Source: Dyadobacter sp. CY323 (lineage in GTDB: Bacteria > Bacteroidota > Bacteroidia > Cytophagales > Spirosomataceae). Taken from it: a DNA stretch of 64,000 bases. The number at the start of each line of letters is the position of its first letter. The stretch's first letter is position 1. The notes under the pieces are model-generated. The model was not told the DNA's origin. It searched no databases and worked only from the letters and a program-made list of their open reading frames with translations. Location of the stretch: positions 124,001 through 188,000 of the forward strand of contig NZ_JAJUXH010000004.1 of NCBI RefSeq assembly GCF_021390245.1, read 5' to 3'. Below, piece after piece: positions 27,028 to 35,690 of the stretch. The position numbers and the translations under genes were made by a program.

Positions 27028-29293
27028 GGGATTGTTCTATTTCCTCGCCGCTGTTTGCCGTTTTGGTATTAACAAATTTTCGGATCAGATCTTTATCTCC
27101 TGCGATCCAGAGCACGTCCTGGTTTTCAATCACCATTGATGAATCCGGATTAAGAATGCGTTCTCCATTGCGTTCCAGCCCGACGATCATTCCTTGTGTT
27201 TTTTCGCGGATACCACTGTTCCGGATGGTTTTTCCCCGGATATTATATTCATTTCGTACTTCGATGCGCTCGAGCACAATGCTGTCTTCGTGTGCCATAT
27301 ACATATCCCCATTCGTACTGATTTCCACATGCCCGCGGAAGAAGTCGAGCTGGTCGTCTGTTCCGATAACCTCAATGCGATCACACGGATAAAGCACCTC
27401 AGTCGGGCGTGGCAGATGGATCGTTTTACTTCCCCGTTCGATCAATACGACATTGATCCCGAAATTCTCTCTGATCTTCAACTCTTGTAACGTTTTGCCG
27501 ATCAGATTAGAATCCGGGCTAACTTCCAGGAAGGCAAAATGGGCATCCCAGGGTAACAATATTCTTTTCGATTTTCCGCTGCCTTCCAGTTGACGGGCAT
27601 TCAGATTTTGTAAAAAGCGGTCTTCTATACGGTTATAAAACAATTGAAGTCTTTGATAAAAAATCGCGAAACCCAGTACCATAATGCCGCCGGCCACACT
27701 TAATGCAGTTGGTGTTGCGAAAAAGGAATTCAATAAAAATCCCATTAACAAAATGGCGATCAATACCCTGGAAAGTTCGAGCAACAACAAAGGTCCGCGA
27801 CTGTATTTTCGGCTCAGCCAGATCGCAGAGTATGCTTTTCGATTGGATCTCTTGAAAACAAGTGCCCATAAAAATGGGGAAACCAACAAAAACGTAATGC
27901 CGAACAAAACGGAATTGGTAATGAAAGTCTCTGGGATCCGCTCATGGAGTTGATCGGCAAGCTGCCGGGACGATGCCAAAACAATGCCGATTACGACTAC
28001 CGAATTGAGGATTACAGTCTGTGCGTATGATTTTAAAATCTGATTCCAATGCGTGGTTTGCGCGATCGTTTCGGTACTGGTGCTGTATCGGTTCAGGTAT
28101 AGCCGCCATTTCTCCGGCAATCTTTTATCCAACCATTCGTAGAATGGCTCAGACGCTTTCATCATGTACGGTGTGGTGAACGTAGTGATCACCGAAACGC
28201 CCACCGCAATGGGGTACAGAAAGTCACTCGTCACTTTCAGCGAAAGACCGAGTGTTGCGATAATAAATGAGAATTCACCGATCTGCGACAAACTCATCCC
28301 GGATTGCAGCGATTTTTTGAGGGGTTGCCCCGAAATCACAGCTCCAATGGTCACGAAGGTAGTTTTACCCAAAATAACAACCAGGACTAGTATGGCGGTA
28401 GGCACGGCATACTTCACTAACAAACTTGGGTTGATCAGCATACCTACTGAAATAAAAAACACTGCGCCGAATAAGTCTTTAAGGGGTTTTAAAAGGTGCT
28501 CGATCTTTTCAGCGTGCGTAGTTTCTGCCAGGATCGAACCCATGATAAATGCACCGAGAGCCGCCGAAAAGCCAGCCTGGGTGACCAGGAAAACCATTCC
28601 AAAACAGAGTGCGACGGATGTGATCAGTACGCTTTCATCGTTCATCAGCTTTCTGTAACGGCGCAAAAGAGTCGGAAAGACGAATATCCCTCCCAGGAAC
28701 CAGATTGTAAGAAAAAAGAAAAGCTTTGCGATGGATTGCAGTAACTCCATCCCTGCAAACTGCTGACTAATGGATAATGTTGACAGCAAAACCATTAATA
28801 AAACGGCGGTAAGGTCTTCAATGACCAGAATTCCAAGAACGACCCGTGTAAATTTCTGTGTTTTGATCTCTAATTCTTCAAATGCGCGAAAAATGATCGT
28901 TGTAGATGAAATGGCTATGATACCACCGAGAAAAAGGCTGTCAATCTTGGCCCATCCAAGAAGCTGACCGGTCACGAAACCAACTACAAGCATCATCGAA
29001 ACTTCAAAAAGACCTGTAATAGCAGCGGTGTTCCCGACTTTGACAAGCTTTTTGAAACTAAATTCAAGACCCAGATTGAACAGAAGAAAAATAACGCCGA
29101 TCTCAGCCCAGATTTCGATCGTCTTAATGTCCGTAATGGTTGGAAAAAGGTTAAAGTTAGGCCCTACAAGCAATCCGGCCAGAATATAACCAAGCACAAT
29201 GGGCTGTTTCAATTTCTTGAAAATAAGGGTAATAATACCCGCCATTGTCAGGATTAGAGAAAGGTCGACAATTAGTTGAGGAACGTGTGTCAT
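27017..29293 (-). CDS. CPA2 family monovalent cation:proton antiporter with TrkA-C domains
   Basis: Inner-membrane K+/Na+ to H+ exchanger, about 758 residues from ATG 29293. Residues 1-390 form the Na+/H+ exchanger core with many helices (GYILAGLLVGPNF, FLLFNLGLEFS, ISSTTIIFRAFEEL, LGAFIMGSILAET). A second hydrophobic block follows (about 420-530), then two TrkA-C-like regulatory domains (about 575-640 and 665-745, with SNLIGKTLQELKIRENFGIN and NIRGKTIRNSGIREK). The central TrkA-N nucleotide domain seen in KefB is replaced by the hydrophobic block, so the ligand may differ. Confidence 0.88.
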   Translation of the reverse strand: MTHVPQLIVDLSLILTMAGIITLIFKKLKQPIVLGYILAGLLVGPNFNLFPTITDIKTIEIWAEIGVIFLLFNLGLEFSFKKLVKVGNTAAITGLFEVSMMLVVGFVTGQLLGWAKIDSLFLGGIIAISSTTIIFRAFEELEIKTQKFTRVVLGILVIEDLTAVLLMVLLSTLSISQQFAGMELLQSIAKLFFFLTIWFLGGIFVFPTLLRRYRKLMNDESVLITSVALCFGMVFLVTQAGFSAALGAFIMGSILAETTHAEKIEHLLKPLKDLFGAVFFISVGMLINPSLLVKYAVPTAILVLVVILGKTTFVTIGAVISGQPLKKSLQSGMSLSQIGEFSFIIATLGLSLKVTSDFLYPIAVGVSVITTFTTPYMMKASEPFYEWLDKRLPEKWRLYLNRYSTSTETIAQTTHWNQILKSYAQTVILNSVVVIGIVLASSRQLADQLHERIPETFITNSVLFGITFLLVSPFLWALVFKRSNRKAYSAIWLSRKYSRGPLLLLELSRVLIAILLMGFLLNSFFATPTALSVAGGIMVLGFAIFYQRLQLFYNRIEDRFLQNLNARQLEGSGKSKRILLPWDAHFAFLEVSPDSNLIGKTLQELKIRENFGINVVLIERGSKTIHLPRPTEVLYPCDRIEVIGTDDQLDFFRGHVEISTNGDMYMAHEDSIVLERIEVRNEYNIRGKTIRNSGIREKTQGMIVGLERNGERILNPDSSMVIENQDVLWIAGDKDLIRKFVNTKTANSGEEIEQSLMS

Positions 29294-29324
29294 TAAGGTT
29301 ATTGTAGTTAGATCAATAAAATAC

Positions 29325-29354
29325 AAAAAGCCCTTGACTAGTCAAAGGCTTTTT
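29325..29354 (-). terminator. Intrinsic terminator after sufB
   Basis: A 13-base stem (29325-29337 with 29342-29354, one mismatch), CTAG loop and flanking A5/T5 runs that allow termination on both strands. It separates sufB from the antiporter gene downstream. Confidence 0.85.
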
Positions 29355-29387
29355 TAATATTAAACTGTAAAATGCAGAGATATGGAA

Positions 29388-30833
29388 TTACCCTACGCTT
29401 CCTTCCAGACTGATTTCCAGTAGTTTCTGAGCCTCAACCGCGAACTCCATAGGAAGCTGGTTTAAAACTTCTTTGGCATAACCATTTACGATCAAAGCCA
29501 CTGCCTGTTCCGTCGGGATACCGCGCTGGTTGCAATAAAAGAGAATGTCTTCCCCGATTTTTGAAGTAGTAGCTTCGTGTTCGACAGTGGCCGACGTGTT
29601 GCTGACTTCTATATATGGGAAAGTGTGAGCGCCGCATTTATCTCCCAGCAAAAGTGAATCGCATTGTGAGAAGTTGCGCGCTTTGTCCGCTTTTTTGAAA
29701 ACCTGCACCAATCCCCGGTATGAGTTTTGGCTTTTGCCGGCTGATATGCCTTTTGAAACAATCCTACTTTTGGTGTTTTTACCGATATGGATCATTTTCG
29801 TGCCGGTATCGGCCTGCTGCATATTATTGGTAACTGCAACAGAGTAAAACTCACCAATCGAATTATCGCCTTTCAAGATAACAGATGGATATTTCCAGGT
29901 AATTGCTGATCCTGTTTCTACCTGAGTCCAGGAAATTTTGGATCCGGCACCATCGCAAAGACCACGTTTCGTAACGAAGTTGTAAATCCCGCCTTTGCCT
30001 TCCTTATCACCGGGATACCAGTTTTGGACAGTCGAATACTTCACGTTCGCATTTTCATGCGCGAAAATTTCAACAACCGCAGCATGCAACTGATTTTCGT
30101 CGCGCATCGGAGCTGTACAACCTTCGAGATAACTCACGTGACTGTCTTCGTCGCCGATAATGAGCGTGCGCTCAAACTGACCGGTACCAGCTGCATTAAT
30201 CCGGAAATAGGTAGAAAGCTCCATCGGGCAACGAACGCCTTTTGGGATATAAACGAACGAGCCGTCCGAAAATACTGCCGAGTTGAGTGCCGCGTAGTAG
30301 TTATCCTTTGGAGGGACCACGGAACCCAGGTACTTTTTAACCAGCTCGGGATGTTCGCGAATCGCCTCGCTAATCGAGCAGAATATAATGCCTTTTTCTT
30401 TAAGCGTTCCTTTAAACGTAGTAAACACGGACTCAGAATCCATGACCGCATCTACGGCAATCCCTGAAATCCTTTTCTGCTCATTCAGCGAAATACCAAG
30501 TCTTTCGAACGTATTGCGCAATTCGGGATCAATATCGTCGATACTTTCTACAGCCTTCTTTTTCTTAGGTGCTGAATAGTATTTAATTGCCTGAAAATCA
30601 ATTTTTGGATAATGTACATTCGGCCATTTTGGCTCCTTCATAGTAAGCCATAAATGGTATGCCTTCAAACGCCACGCCAACATCCACTCAGGCTCATTTT
30701 TTTTGGCTGAAATAAACCTTACTATATCATCATTGAGCCCCATGGGAGCCTCATCTGCCTCAATATCAGTTACAAAGCCATATTTGTATTCCGAACTGGT
30801 GATTTCCTCCAACAATTCATCTTCTTTGCTCAT
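29388..30833 (-). CDS. sufB: Fe-S cluster assembly protein SufB
   Basis: Scaffold subunit of the SufBCD complex. 481 residues, normal length, with [34 protein letters not shown] and [20 protein letters not shown], then [16 protein letters not shown], all typical of SufB. The remaining suf genes are not found next to it in this window; upstream of it lies a repeat-bearing gap and hldD, and downstream a terminator, so here it appears as a single gene. Confidence 0.96.
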   Translation of the reverse strand: MSKEDELLEEITSSEYKYGFVTDIEADEAPMGLNDDIVRFISAKKNEPEWMLAWRLKAYHLWLTMKEPKWPNVHYPKIDFQAIKYYSAPKKKKAVESIDDIDPELRNTFERLGISLNEQKRISGIAVDAVMDSESVFTTFKGTLKEKGIIFCSISEAIREHPELVKKYLGSVVPPKDNYYAALNSAVFSDGSFVYIPKGVRCPMELSTYFRINAAGTGQFERTLIIGDEDSHVSYLEGCTAPMRDENQLHAAVVEIFAHENANVKYSTVQNWYPGDKEGKGGIYNFVTKRGLCDGAGSKISWTQVETGSAITWKYPSVILKGDNSIGEFYSVAVTNNMQQADTGTKMIHIGKNTKSRIVSKGISAGKSQNSYRGLVQVFKKADKARNFSQCDSLLLGDKCGAHTFPYIEVSNTSATVEHEATTSKIGEDILFYCNQRGIPTEQAVALIVNGYAKEVLNQLPMEFAVEAQKLLEISLEGSVG

Positions 30834-30947
30834 AGTCTTTTAATGATCACACTGTGTTTCGTAATATTAGCAACACAGAGAAACGGGATTGAGTTTAATC
30901 AGGGGATCAAAAATACGCAAAATTGCCGAGGAAAAGTAGTCGTTTCC

Positions 30948-31003
30948 CCTAAATCCCCTGATGGAGACTTCACGCATGCAAAGTCCCCTTCAGGGGATTT
31001 AGG
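30948..31003. repeat. Intergenic 23-base inverted repeat
   Basis: Arms 30948-30970 and 30981-31003 pair over 23 bases with two mismatches around a 10-base spacer. Core arm text is CCTAAATCCCCTGA and TCAGGGGATTTAGG. No T run follows, so it is not a plain terminator. The form is that of a dispersed palindromic (REP-like) element, filling the gap between hldD and sufB; other copies would have to be looked for outside the window. Confidence 0.8.
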
Positions 31004-31030
31004 AAAATCCGGATTGGGGAAAACCGGGGA

Positions 31031-31996
31031 CTAAAGATAACTCCCCGACACCAGATATTTCTTCACATAATCCGCTACACCCTCTTCCAAAGTTGTAAAA
31101 GGCTTATCATAACCAACCGATCGCAACTTGGCCATATTGGCTTCGGTAAAATACTGATATTTGTCGCGGATATCTTCCGGTGTATCTATATACGAGATGT
31201 CCGGCTCTTTATCTACTGCATTAAAAGTGCTGATTACCAAATCCTTGAAAGTGCGCGCCTCGCCGGTTCCCAGGTTGTAAATGCCCGAGTTCTTTCTGTG
31301 GTGCATAAAGAAAATGCATACGTCGATCAGATCTTTTACATAGATAAAATCACGCATTTGTTCACCATCTTTAAAATCAGGATTATGCGAGCGGAAAAGC
31401 TTCATTTTATCCGTAGCCTTGATCTGATTGTAAGCGTGGAAAATGACAGACGCCATTCTTCCTTTGTGGTATTCGTTTGGTCCGTACACGTTGAAAAATT
31501 TCAAGCCGACCCAGAAAAACGGTTTCTTTTCCTGCTCCAGAGCCCAGATATCAAACTCGTTTTTAGAATCGCCGTACGGATTTAATGGCTTCAATTGAGA
31601 AAGGGTCGACTCATTATCATCATAGCCGTTTTCACCAAGTCCATATGTAGCAGCAGATGAGGCATATACCAATGGGATCTGATAAGCAACGCATTTTTCC
31701 CAAATGGACTTTGAATAATTGACATTCAGCTCGTCGAAAATCTCTTTATCAAATTCGGTGGTATCCGTTCTTGCCCCAATGTGAAAGATAAATTCCACGT
31801 CGCGGCTATTGTTATCAAGCCAGTCGAATAATTCTTCACGCTCTACCTTTTCCTTAATCGTCTTCCCTTCAAGGTTTTCAGCTTTTTCTATTTTCGAAAA
31901 ATCATCAACAGCAATGATATTTTTAAAGCCATCCTCATTCAGGCGGCTGATGAGTCCGCTGCCTATAAATCCGGCTGCACCTGTTACGATAATCAT
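31031..31996 (-). CDS. hldD: ADP-L-glycero-D-manno-heptose 6-epimerase
   Basis: Makes the L-heptose donor for the LPS inner core. 321 residues with the Rossmann start IIVTGAAGFIGSGL, FIFHIGARTDTTE, ASSAATYG, the NPYGDSKNEFD motif holding catalytic Tyr and Lys, and FFNVYGPNEYHKGRMASVI, all characteristic of HldD/RfaD. Start ATG 31996. It is divergent from the pterin synthase gene, beyond which lpxB, also an LPS gene, is found. Confidence 0.93.
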   Translation of the reverse strand: MIIVTGAAGFIGSGLISRLNEDGFKNIIAVDDFSKIEKAENLEGKTIKEKVEREELFDWLDNNSRDVEFIFHIGARTDTTEFDKEIFDELNVNYSKSIWEKCVAYQIPLVYASSAATYGLGENGYDDNESTLSQLKPLNPYGDSKNEFDIWALEQEKKPFFWVGLKFFNVYGPNEYHKGRMASVIFHAYNQIKATDKMKLFRSHNPDFKDGEQMRDFIYVKDLIDVCIFFMHHRKNSGIYNLGTGEARTFKDLVISTFNAVDKEPDISYIDTPEDIRDKYQYFTEANMAKLRSVGYDKPFTTLEEGVADYVKKYLVSGSYL

Positions 31997-32049
31997 GGGA
32001 GATAATATATGGTTAATGGGATTTTTTATAGTGTCCTCTTGTTAAACTG

Positions 32050-32078
32050 CAAAACTACGGATACAAGCTGTAATTTTG
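32050..32078. promoter_or_regulatory. Facing -7 boxes of the divergent hldD and pterin-synthase promoters
   Basis: Minus strand TAGTTTTG (32057-32050) toward hldD and plus strand TAATTTTG (32071-32078) toward the pterin synthase; both fit TAnnTTTG. They lie 13 bases apart, so the two promoters would overlap. No clear -33 boxes at 19 bases. Confidence 0.4.
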
Positions 32079-32108
32079 CATCCTAATTACTAAGTGCAAT
32101 TAAGTTTT

Positions 32109-32528
32109 ATGATTTACGTAACAAGAAAAGAGCATTTCAATGCGGCACACCGGCTTTTCAATCCGGCATGGTCGGATGAGAAAAACCAGGAGGTTTTTGG
32201 CCCCTGCGCCAACAACAACTGGCATGGACATAATTTTGAACTTATTGTTACGGTAAAAGGCAGACCGAACCCGGAGACAGGTTTTGTGATAGATTTGAAG
32301 GTTTTGGGAGACATCATGAAGGATAAGATCGTGGATAAGGTGGACCATAAAAACCTGAACCTGGATGTTGATTTTATGAAAGATAAAATTGCTTCCTGCG
32401 AAATTTTTGTGATGGAAATCTGGAAAATCCTCGCCCCTGCAATTAGGAACGAAGCTTCCAATGCCACTTTACATTATATCAAGCTGATTGAAACCCCGAA
32501 AAACTTTGTTGAATATTATGGGGAATAG
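32109..32528 (+). CDS. 6-pyruvoyltetrahydropterin synthase / QueD family (PTPS-type Cx5HGH motif)
   Basis: Zinc enzyme acting on dihydroneopterin triphosphate. 139 residues from ATG 32109. Zinc ligands His14 (FNAAHRLF), His39 and His41; the proposed catalytic cysteine is Cys33. The spacing CANNNWHGH is C-x5-HGH, the pattern of pyruvoyltetrahydropterin synthases making tetrahydrobiopterin, not the C-x3-HGH of QueD queuosine enzymes. I therefore favour a biopterin-type activity; automatic annotation would often say QueD. lpxB follows after a repeat array. Confidence 0.85.
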   Translation: MIYVTRKEHFNAAHRLFNPAWSDEKNQEVFGPCANNNWHGHNFELIVTVKGRPNPETGFVIDLKVLGDIMKDKIVDKVDHKNLNLDVDFMKDKIASCEIFVMEIWKILAPAIRNEASNATLHYIKLIETPKNFVEYYGE

Positions 32529-32530
32529 AT

Positions 32531-32635
32531 GTGAGATGTAAAATGTGAAATGAGAGAAGTGAGATGTGAGATGTTTTATCTTTTACATCTTACTTTTCAC
32601 ATTTCACATCTTACATTTCACTTCTCACCTCTCAC
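32531..32635. repeat. Inverted array of fifteen degenerate 7-base repeats
   Basis: The 105 bases are exactly 15 contiguous heptamers. Six units of GTGARAT type (GTGAGAT, GTAAAAT, GTGAAAT, GAGAGAA, GTGAGAT, GTGAGAT) are followed by GTTTTAT at the turn and eight units of the complementary ATYTYAC type (CTTTTAC, ATCTTAC, TTTTCAC, ATTTCAC, ATCTTAC, ATTTCAC, TTCTCAC, CTCTCAC). The transcript could fold into a long imperfect hairpin. The array begins 2 bases after the stop of the pterin synthase gene and fills most of the gap to lpxB. Confidence 0.92.
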
Positions 32636-32665
32636 ACCAATATCCTCAATCTTAACCAGAGCCTC

Positions 32666-33772
32666 GTGAAATACTACCTCATTGCCGGAGAACGTTCGGG
32701 AGACTTGCATGGCTCTAATCTGATCAAAGGCATTCGGGAAAGCGATCCGGATGCTACTTTCCGGGGCTGGGGTGGCGAAATGATGCGGGCTGAGGGTATG
32801 GAACTGGTGACGCATTACAAAGACACCGCCTTCATGGGTTTTCTGGAAGTCATTCTCAATCTTCACAAAATTTCCGGATTTCTTAAAAAATGCAAAGCTG
32901 ATATTCTGAAAAACCGGCCGGATGCATTGATATTGATCGACTATCCGGGTTTCAATCTTCGCATTGCCGCATTTGCAAAATCAAAAGGATTAAAAGTATT
33001 CTACTACATTTCTCCAAAAGTCTGGGCGTGGAACCAGAAACGTGCCTGGAAAATCAAGAAGAGCGTAGACCACATGTTTGTGATCTTTCCATTTGAAGTC
33101 GATTTCTATAAAAAGTACGATTATAGGGTTGATTATGTGGGTAATCCTTTAATGGATGCCATTGAAAATTTCCGGGCAGATCCGGATTTTAAGAAAAAAA
33201 ATAACTTGTCTGAAACCAAGCCGATCATTGCATTACTTCCTGGCAGCAGGCACCAGGAGATCGTCGGAATGCTGAACCTAATGCTCGCTGTTCAGTCTCA
33301 TTTTCCTGACTACCAGTTTGTTATAGCGGGTGTAAATAATCTGCCGGTCGCGTTATATGAGCAATATGTTTCGTCTCATCAAGCGAAGATCGTCTATGAA
33401 AGCACCTACGATCTGCTTTCGGTAGCTGCTGCGGCATTAGTAACTTCCGGAACTGCTACGTTGGAGACAGCACTTTTTAGCGTTCCCGAGGTAGTTTGTT
33501 ACAAAACCAGCGGCTTTTCCTATGCTGTTGCGAAACGGTTGATCCGCGTGCCATTTATCTCGCTGGTTAACCTCATTATGGAACGTGAAGTCGTGCGCGA
33601 GCTTATTCAGGACGATTTGAATGAGAAGTTGCTTGTTGAAGAGCTGAGGAGCATTTTGCCGGGTGGAACCAAACGTCAAAAGCAACTCGATGACTACAAA
33701 GTGTTACTGGAACTGGTAGGGAAGGCGGGGGCATCCGAACGAACAGGCAGACTAATCGCAAAGTATATATAA
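32666..33772 (+). CDS. lpxB: Lipid-A-disaccharide synthase LpxB
   Basis: GT19 glycosyltransferase joining UDP-2,3-diacylglucosamine and lipid X on the inner membrane. 368 residues beginning MKYYLIAGERSGDLHGSNLI, then RGWGGEMMRAEG, IDYPGFNLRIA, YISPKVWAWNQKRAWKIK, LLPGSRHQEI and a C-terminal TSGTATLETALF, all hallmark LpxB motifs. ATG 32666 lies 30 bases after the heptamer array. Confidence 0.96.
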   Translation: MKYYLIAGERSGDLHGSNLIKGIRESDPDATFRGWGGEMMRAEGMELVTHYKDTAFMGFLEVILNLHKISGFLKKCKADILKNRPDALILIDYPGFNLRIAAFAKSKGLKVFYYISPKVWAWNQKRAWKIKKSVDHMFVIFPFEVDFYKKYDYRVDYVGNPLMDAIENFRADPDFKKKNNLSETKPIIALLPGSRHQEIVGMLNLMLAVQSHFPDYQFVIAGVNNLPVALYEQYVSSHQAKIVYESTYDLLSVAAAALVTSGTATLETALFSVPEVVCYKTSGFSYAVAKRLIRVPFISLVNLIMEREVVRELIQDDLNEKLLVEELRSILPGGTKRQKQLDDYKVLLELVGKAGASERTGRLIAKYI

Positions 33773-33816
33773 TTAACCTTTATATAAAACTGTTAGCTAA
33801 TGTAAATCTGGTTACA

Positions 33817-33824
33817 TACATTTG
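33817..33824 (+). promoter_or_regulatory. -7 promoter box before the thioredoxin-like lipoprotein gene
   Basis: TACATTTG fits TAnnTTTG, 49 bases before ATG 33874. No good -33 box is seen. Confidence 0.45.
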
Positions 33825-33873
33825 AAAAATTATAATTATTAAAATAATAACTTATAAATAAACTCGATGTCAG

Positions 33874-35016
33874 ATGGAAGCTGACTCAACAAATCTGCAA
33901 AAGCTGGGCGCGATCCCTACTCTTCTTCTACTCCTTATTTGCATTACTTCCTGTGAAACAGAAAAAAGCCAGGATATCGTTATCCGTGGTGACCTTCTAA
34001 GTTCTAATTCTGTTATTGAAGGCAAAAAGCTCTATGTGGGAGACAATAACACACGAGCGTTCCTGGATTCGGTGGTTGTTAAAAACGGAAAGTTTCAATT
34101 CCGGATAAGGCCCAACAAAGACTTCATTCCTTTCCGATGCAGCATTGTTTATGCAACCGGTAATCCAAAATGGCCGTATCAGCTTTTGGGCTATAAAAAT
34201 CCATATATCGCGAAAACTCAGGAAAGTATCATCTACGCCGACCGGGGTATAATGCATTTGCGACGCGACACAACGCTAAAAGTGGCGGGCAGAGATCTCG
34301 TCAGCTTCATCATCGAAAATCCAAATAAACAAACCCAGGCTGCATTCAGACATCTCACATTCAGAAAAAATCCGGAGGCACTAGCAGACAAACACAAGTT
34401 TAACGTGGCTTTGGTGAAGAAATATTCATATTCAGTCGATCTGCTTAATCAGCTTGAATGGTCAAAAAAAGATCTTGGAGAAAAGGAGCTGGCTGAATTG
34501 GTCACTTTGTTTGAACCGGCACTGCAAAAGACTACTCATTTCACTAAAATCAACAGGTATCTTAAATATGACAATAATACAGGAGATAAATTCCCGACCG
34601 ACCTTTCGCTGAAAAAACCGGATAATACAGCCACCTCCGAGGTTCTGGGCAAAAATGCCGAGTATAATCTGGTGATTTTCTGGGCAAGCTGGTGTGGACC
34701 GTGTCTGCAGGAAATCCCGCAGCTCAAAAAGCTTCATGCAAAACATAAAAGCCGCGTAACTATCACAAGCATTTCTACGGACAAAAGTAACGAAGCGTGG
34801 AAAAAGACATTGAAGCAGGAAAAAATGCCCTGGAACCAGTTTATTGTCGACGAAGAATCCATGGCGCAGCTGGACAAAAAGTACAATCTGCAATCCATTC
34901 CCCTCTCACTGCTTTTTGACCGCGACGGTAACTTACTTGAAAGAAAACTTGGCTATGACAGTGGCGAGGAAAGTGTTGACATAATTGTTGAGCTGCATTT
35001 GATTGGTAATAAGTAG
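33874..35016 (+). CDS. TlpA/ResA-like thiol-disulfide oxidoreductase lipoprotein (DUF4369 type)
   Basis: 380 residues. The N-terminus carries a lipoprotein signal (TLLLLLICITSC, lipidated Cys27). A DUF4369-like beta domain follows (about 35-130, DSVVVKNGKFQFRI). The C-terminal thioredoxin fold (about 250-375) has the redox motif in FWASWCGPCLQEIPQL (CGPC) and a cis-Pro in QSIPLSLLFDRDG. Such proteins reduce periplasmic disulfides, for example in cytochrome c maturation. It stands alone and is convergent with the Uma2 gene. Confidence 0.9.
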   Translation: MEADSTNLQKLGAIPTLLLLLICITSCETEKSQDIVIRGDLLSSNSVIEGKKLYVGDNNTRAFLDSVVVKNGKFQFRIRPNKDFIPFRCSIVYATGNPKWPYQLLGYKNPYIAKTQESIIYADRGIMHLRRDTTLKVAGRDLVSFIIENPNKQTQAAFRHLTFRKNPEALADKHKFNVALVKKYSYSVDLLNQLEWSKKDLGEKELAELVTLFEPALQKTTHFTKINRYLKYDNNTGDKFPTDLSLKKPDNTATSEVLGKNAEYNLVIFWASWCGPCLQEIPQLKKLHAKHKSRVTITSISTDKSNEAWKKTLKQEKMPWNQFIVDEESMAQLDKKYNLQSIPLSLLFDRDGNLLERKLGYDSGEESVDIIVELHLIGNK

Positions 35017-35038
35017 CAGACAACAATAAGCCGGTTCA

Positions 35039-35632
35039 TCAGCTAAATAGTTCTTCAAGATCAATTTCCAGTTCAGGAAAAATGGAAGACCGTAAGCTTG
35101 TAACCGCAGGTTTTAAGCCAATATATCTACCTTCATCGTTTAGAACATACACGAAAACCGCATTTTCTGCAGGTTCAACCAGCCAATATTCCCGGACGCC
35201 GCATTCTTCGTAAAGCGTGAATTTATTATCCATTTCTTTACGCGAGTTGCCGGGAGAAAGGATTTCAACGATCAGGTCAGGTGCACCAATGCAGCCGCGT
35301 TCGTCGAGTTTTGCATCATCACAAATCACACAAAGATCTGGCTGCACGACAGTGTACACTTTACCGTCGGAAAAATCCTGATTTTTCTTCGGTAAGCGAA
35401 CATCAAATGGGGCAAAAAAAACATTACAATACTGTCCCTTAAAGAAATTACCGACCTCCAAATGAAGGTCAGCCAAAATCGTTTGATGTCTCCGCGAAGG
35501 CGCTGGTGACATCTTGAATATCTTGCCTTTAATGAGCTCTAAACGTTCTTCAAACTGCCACAGCATATAATCCGCGTATGTATAGGTCCCGTTCAGGTCC
35601 AGTTGATTAATGTCTGTGATCGTCGTTGTCAT
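35039..35632 (-). CDS. Uma2 family (DUF820) endonuclease-like protein
   Basis: 197 residues from ATG 35632 (an ATG at 35662 is possible). PD-(D/E)xK-fold pattern: FKMSPAPSRRHQ, DVRLPKKNQD, VVQPDLCVICD, and PDLIVEILSPGNSRKEM with Asp and Glu of the active site, then EYWLVEPAE. Uma2 proteins are abundant in Bacteroidota and Cyanobacteria; the cellular role is unknown and the nuclease label rests on fold only. Confidence 0.85.
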   Translation of the reverse strand: MTTTITDINQLDLNGTYTYADYMLWQFEERLELIKGKIFKMSPAPSRRHQTILADLHLEVGNFFKGQYCNVFFAPFDVRLPKKNQDFSDGKVYTVVQPDLCVICDDAKLDERGCIGAPDLIVEILSPGNSRKEMDNKFTLYEECGVREYWLVEPAENAVFVYVLNDEGRYIGLKPAVTSLRSSIFPELEIDLEELFS

Positions 35633-35690
35633 AGTATGTTGATTTTTAACAAAACTACCCATTTAACTAAAAAAGGCAAATCACAGGCCG

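Noticed and set aside
32531..32635. Heptamer array as a terminator or CRISPR
   Set aside because: No T run and no spacers. The strict 7-base phase points to tandem repeats.
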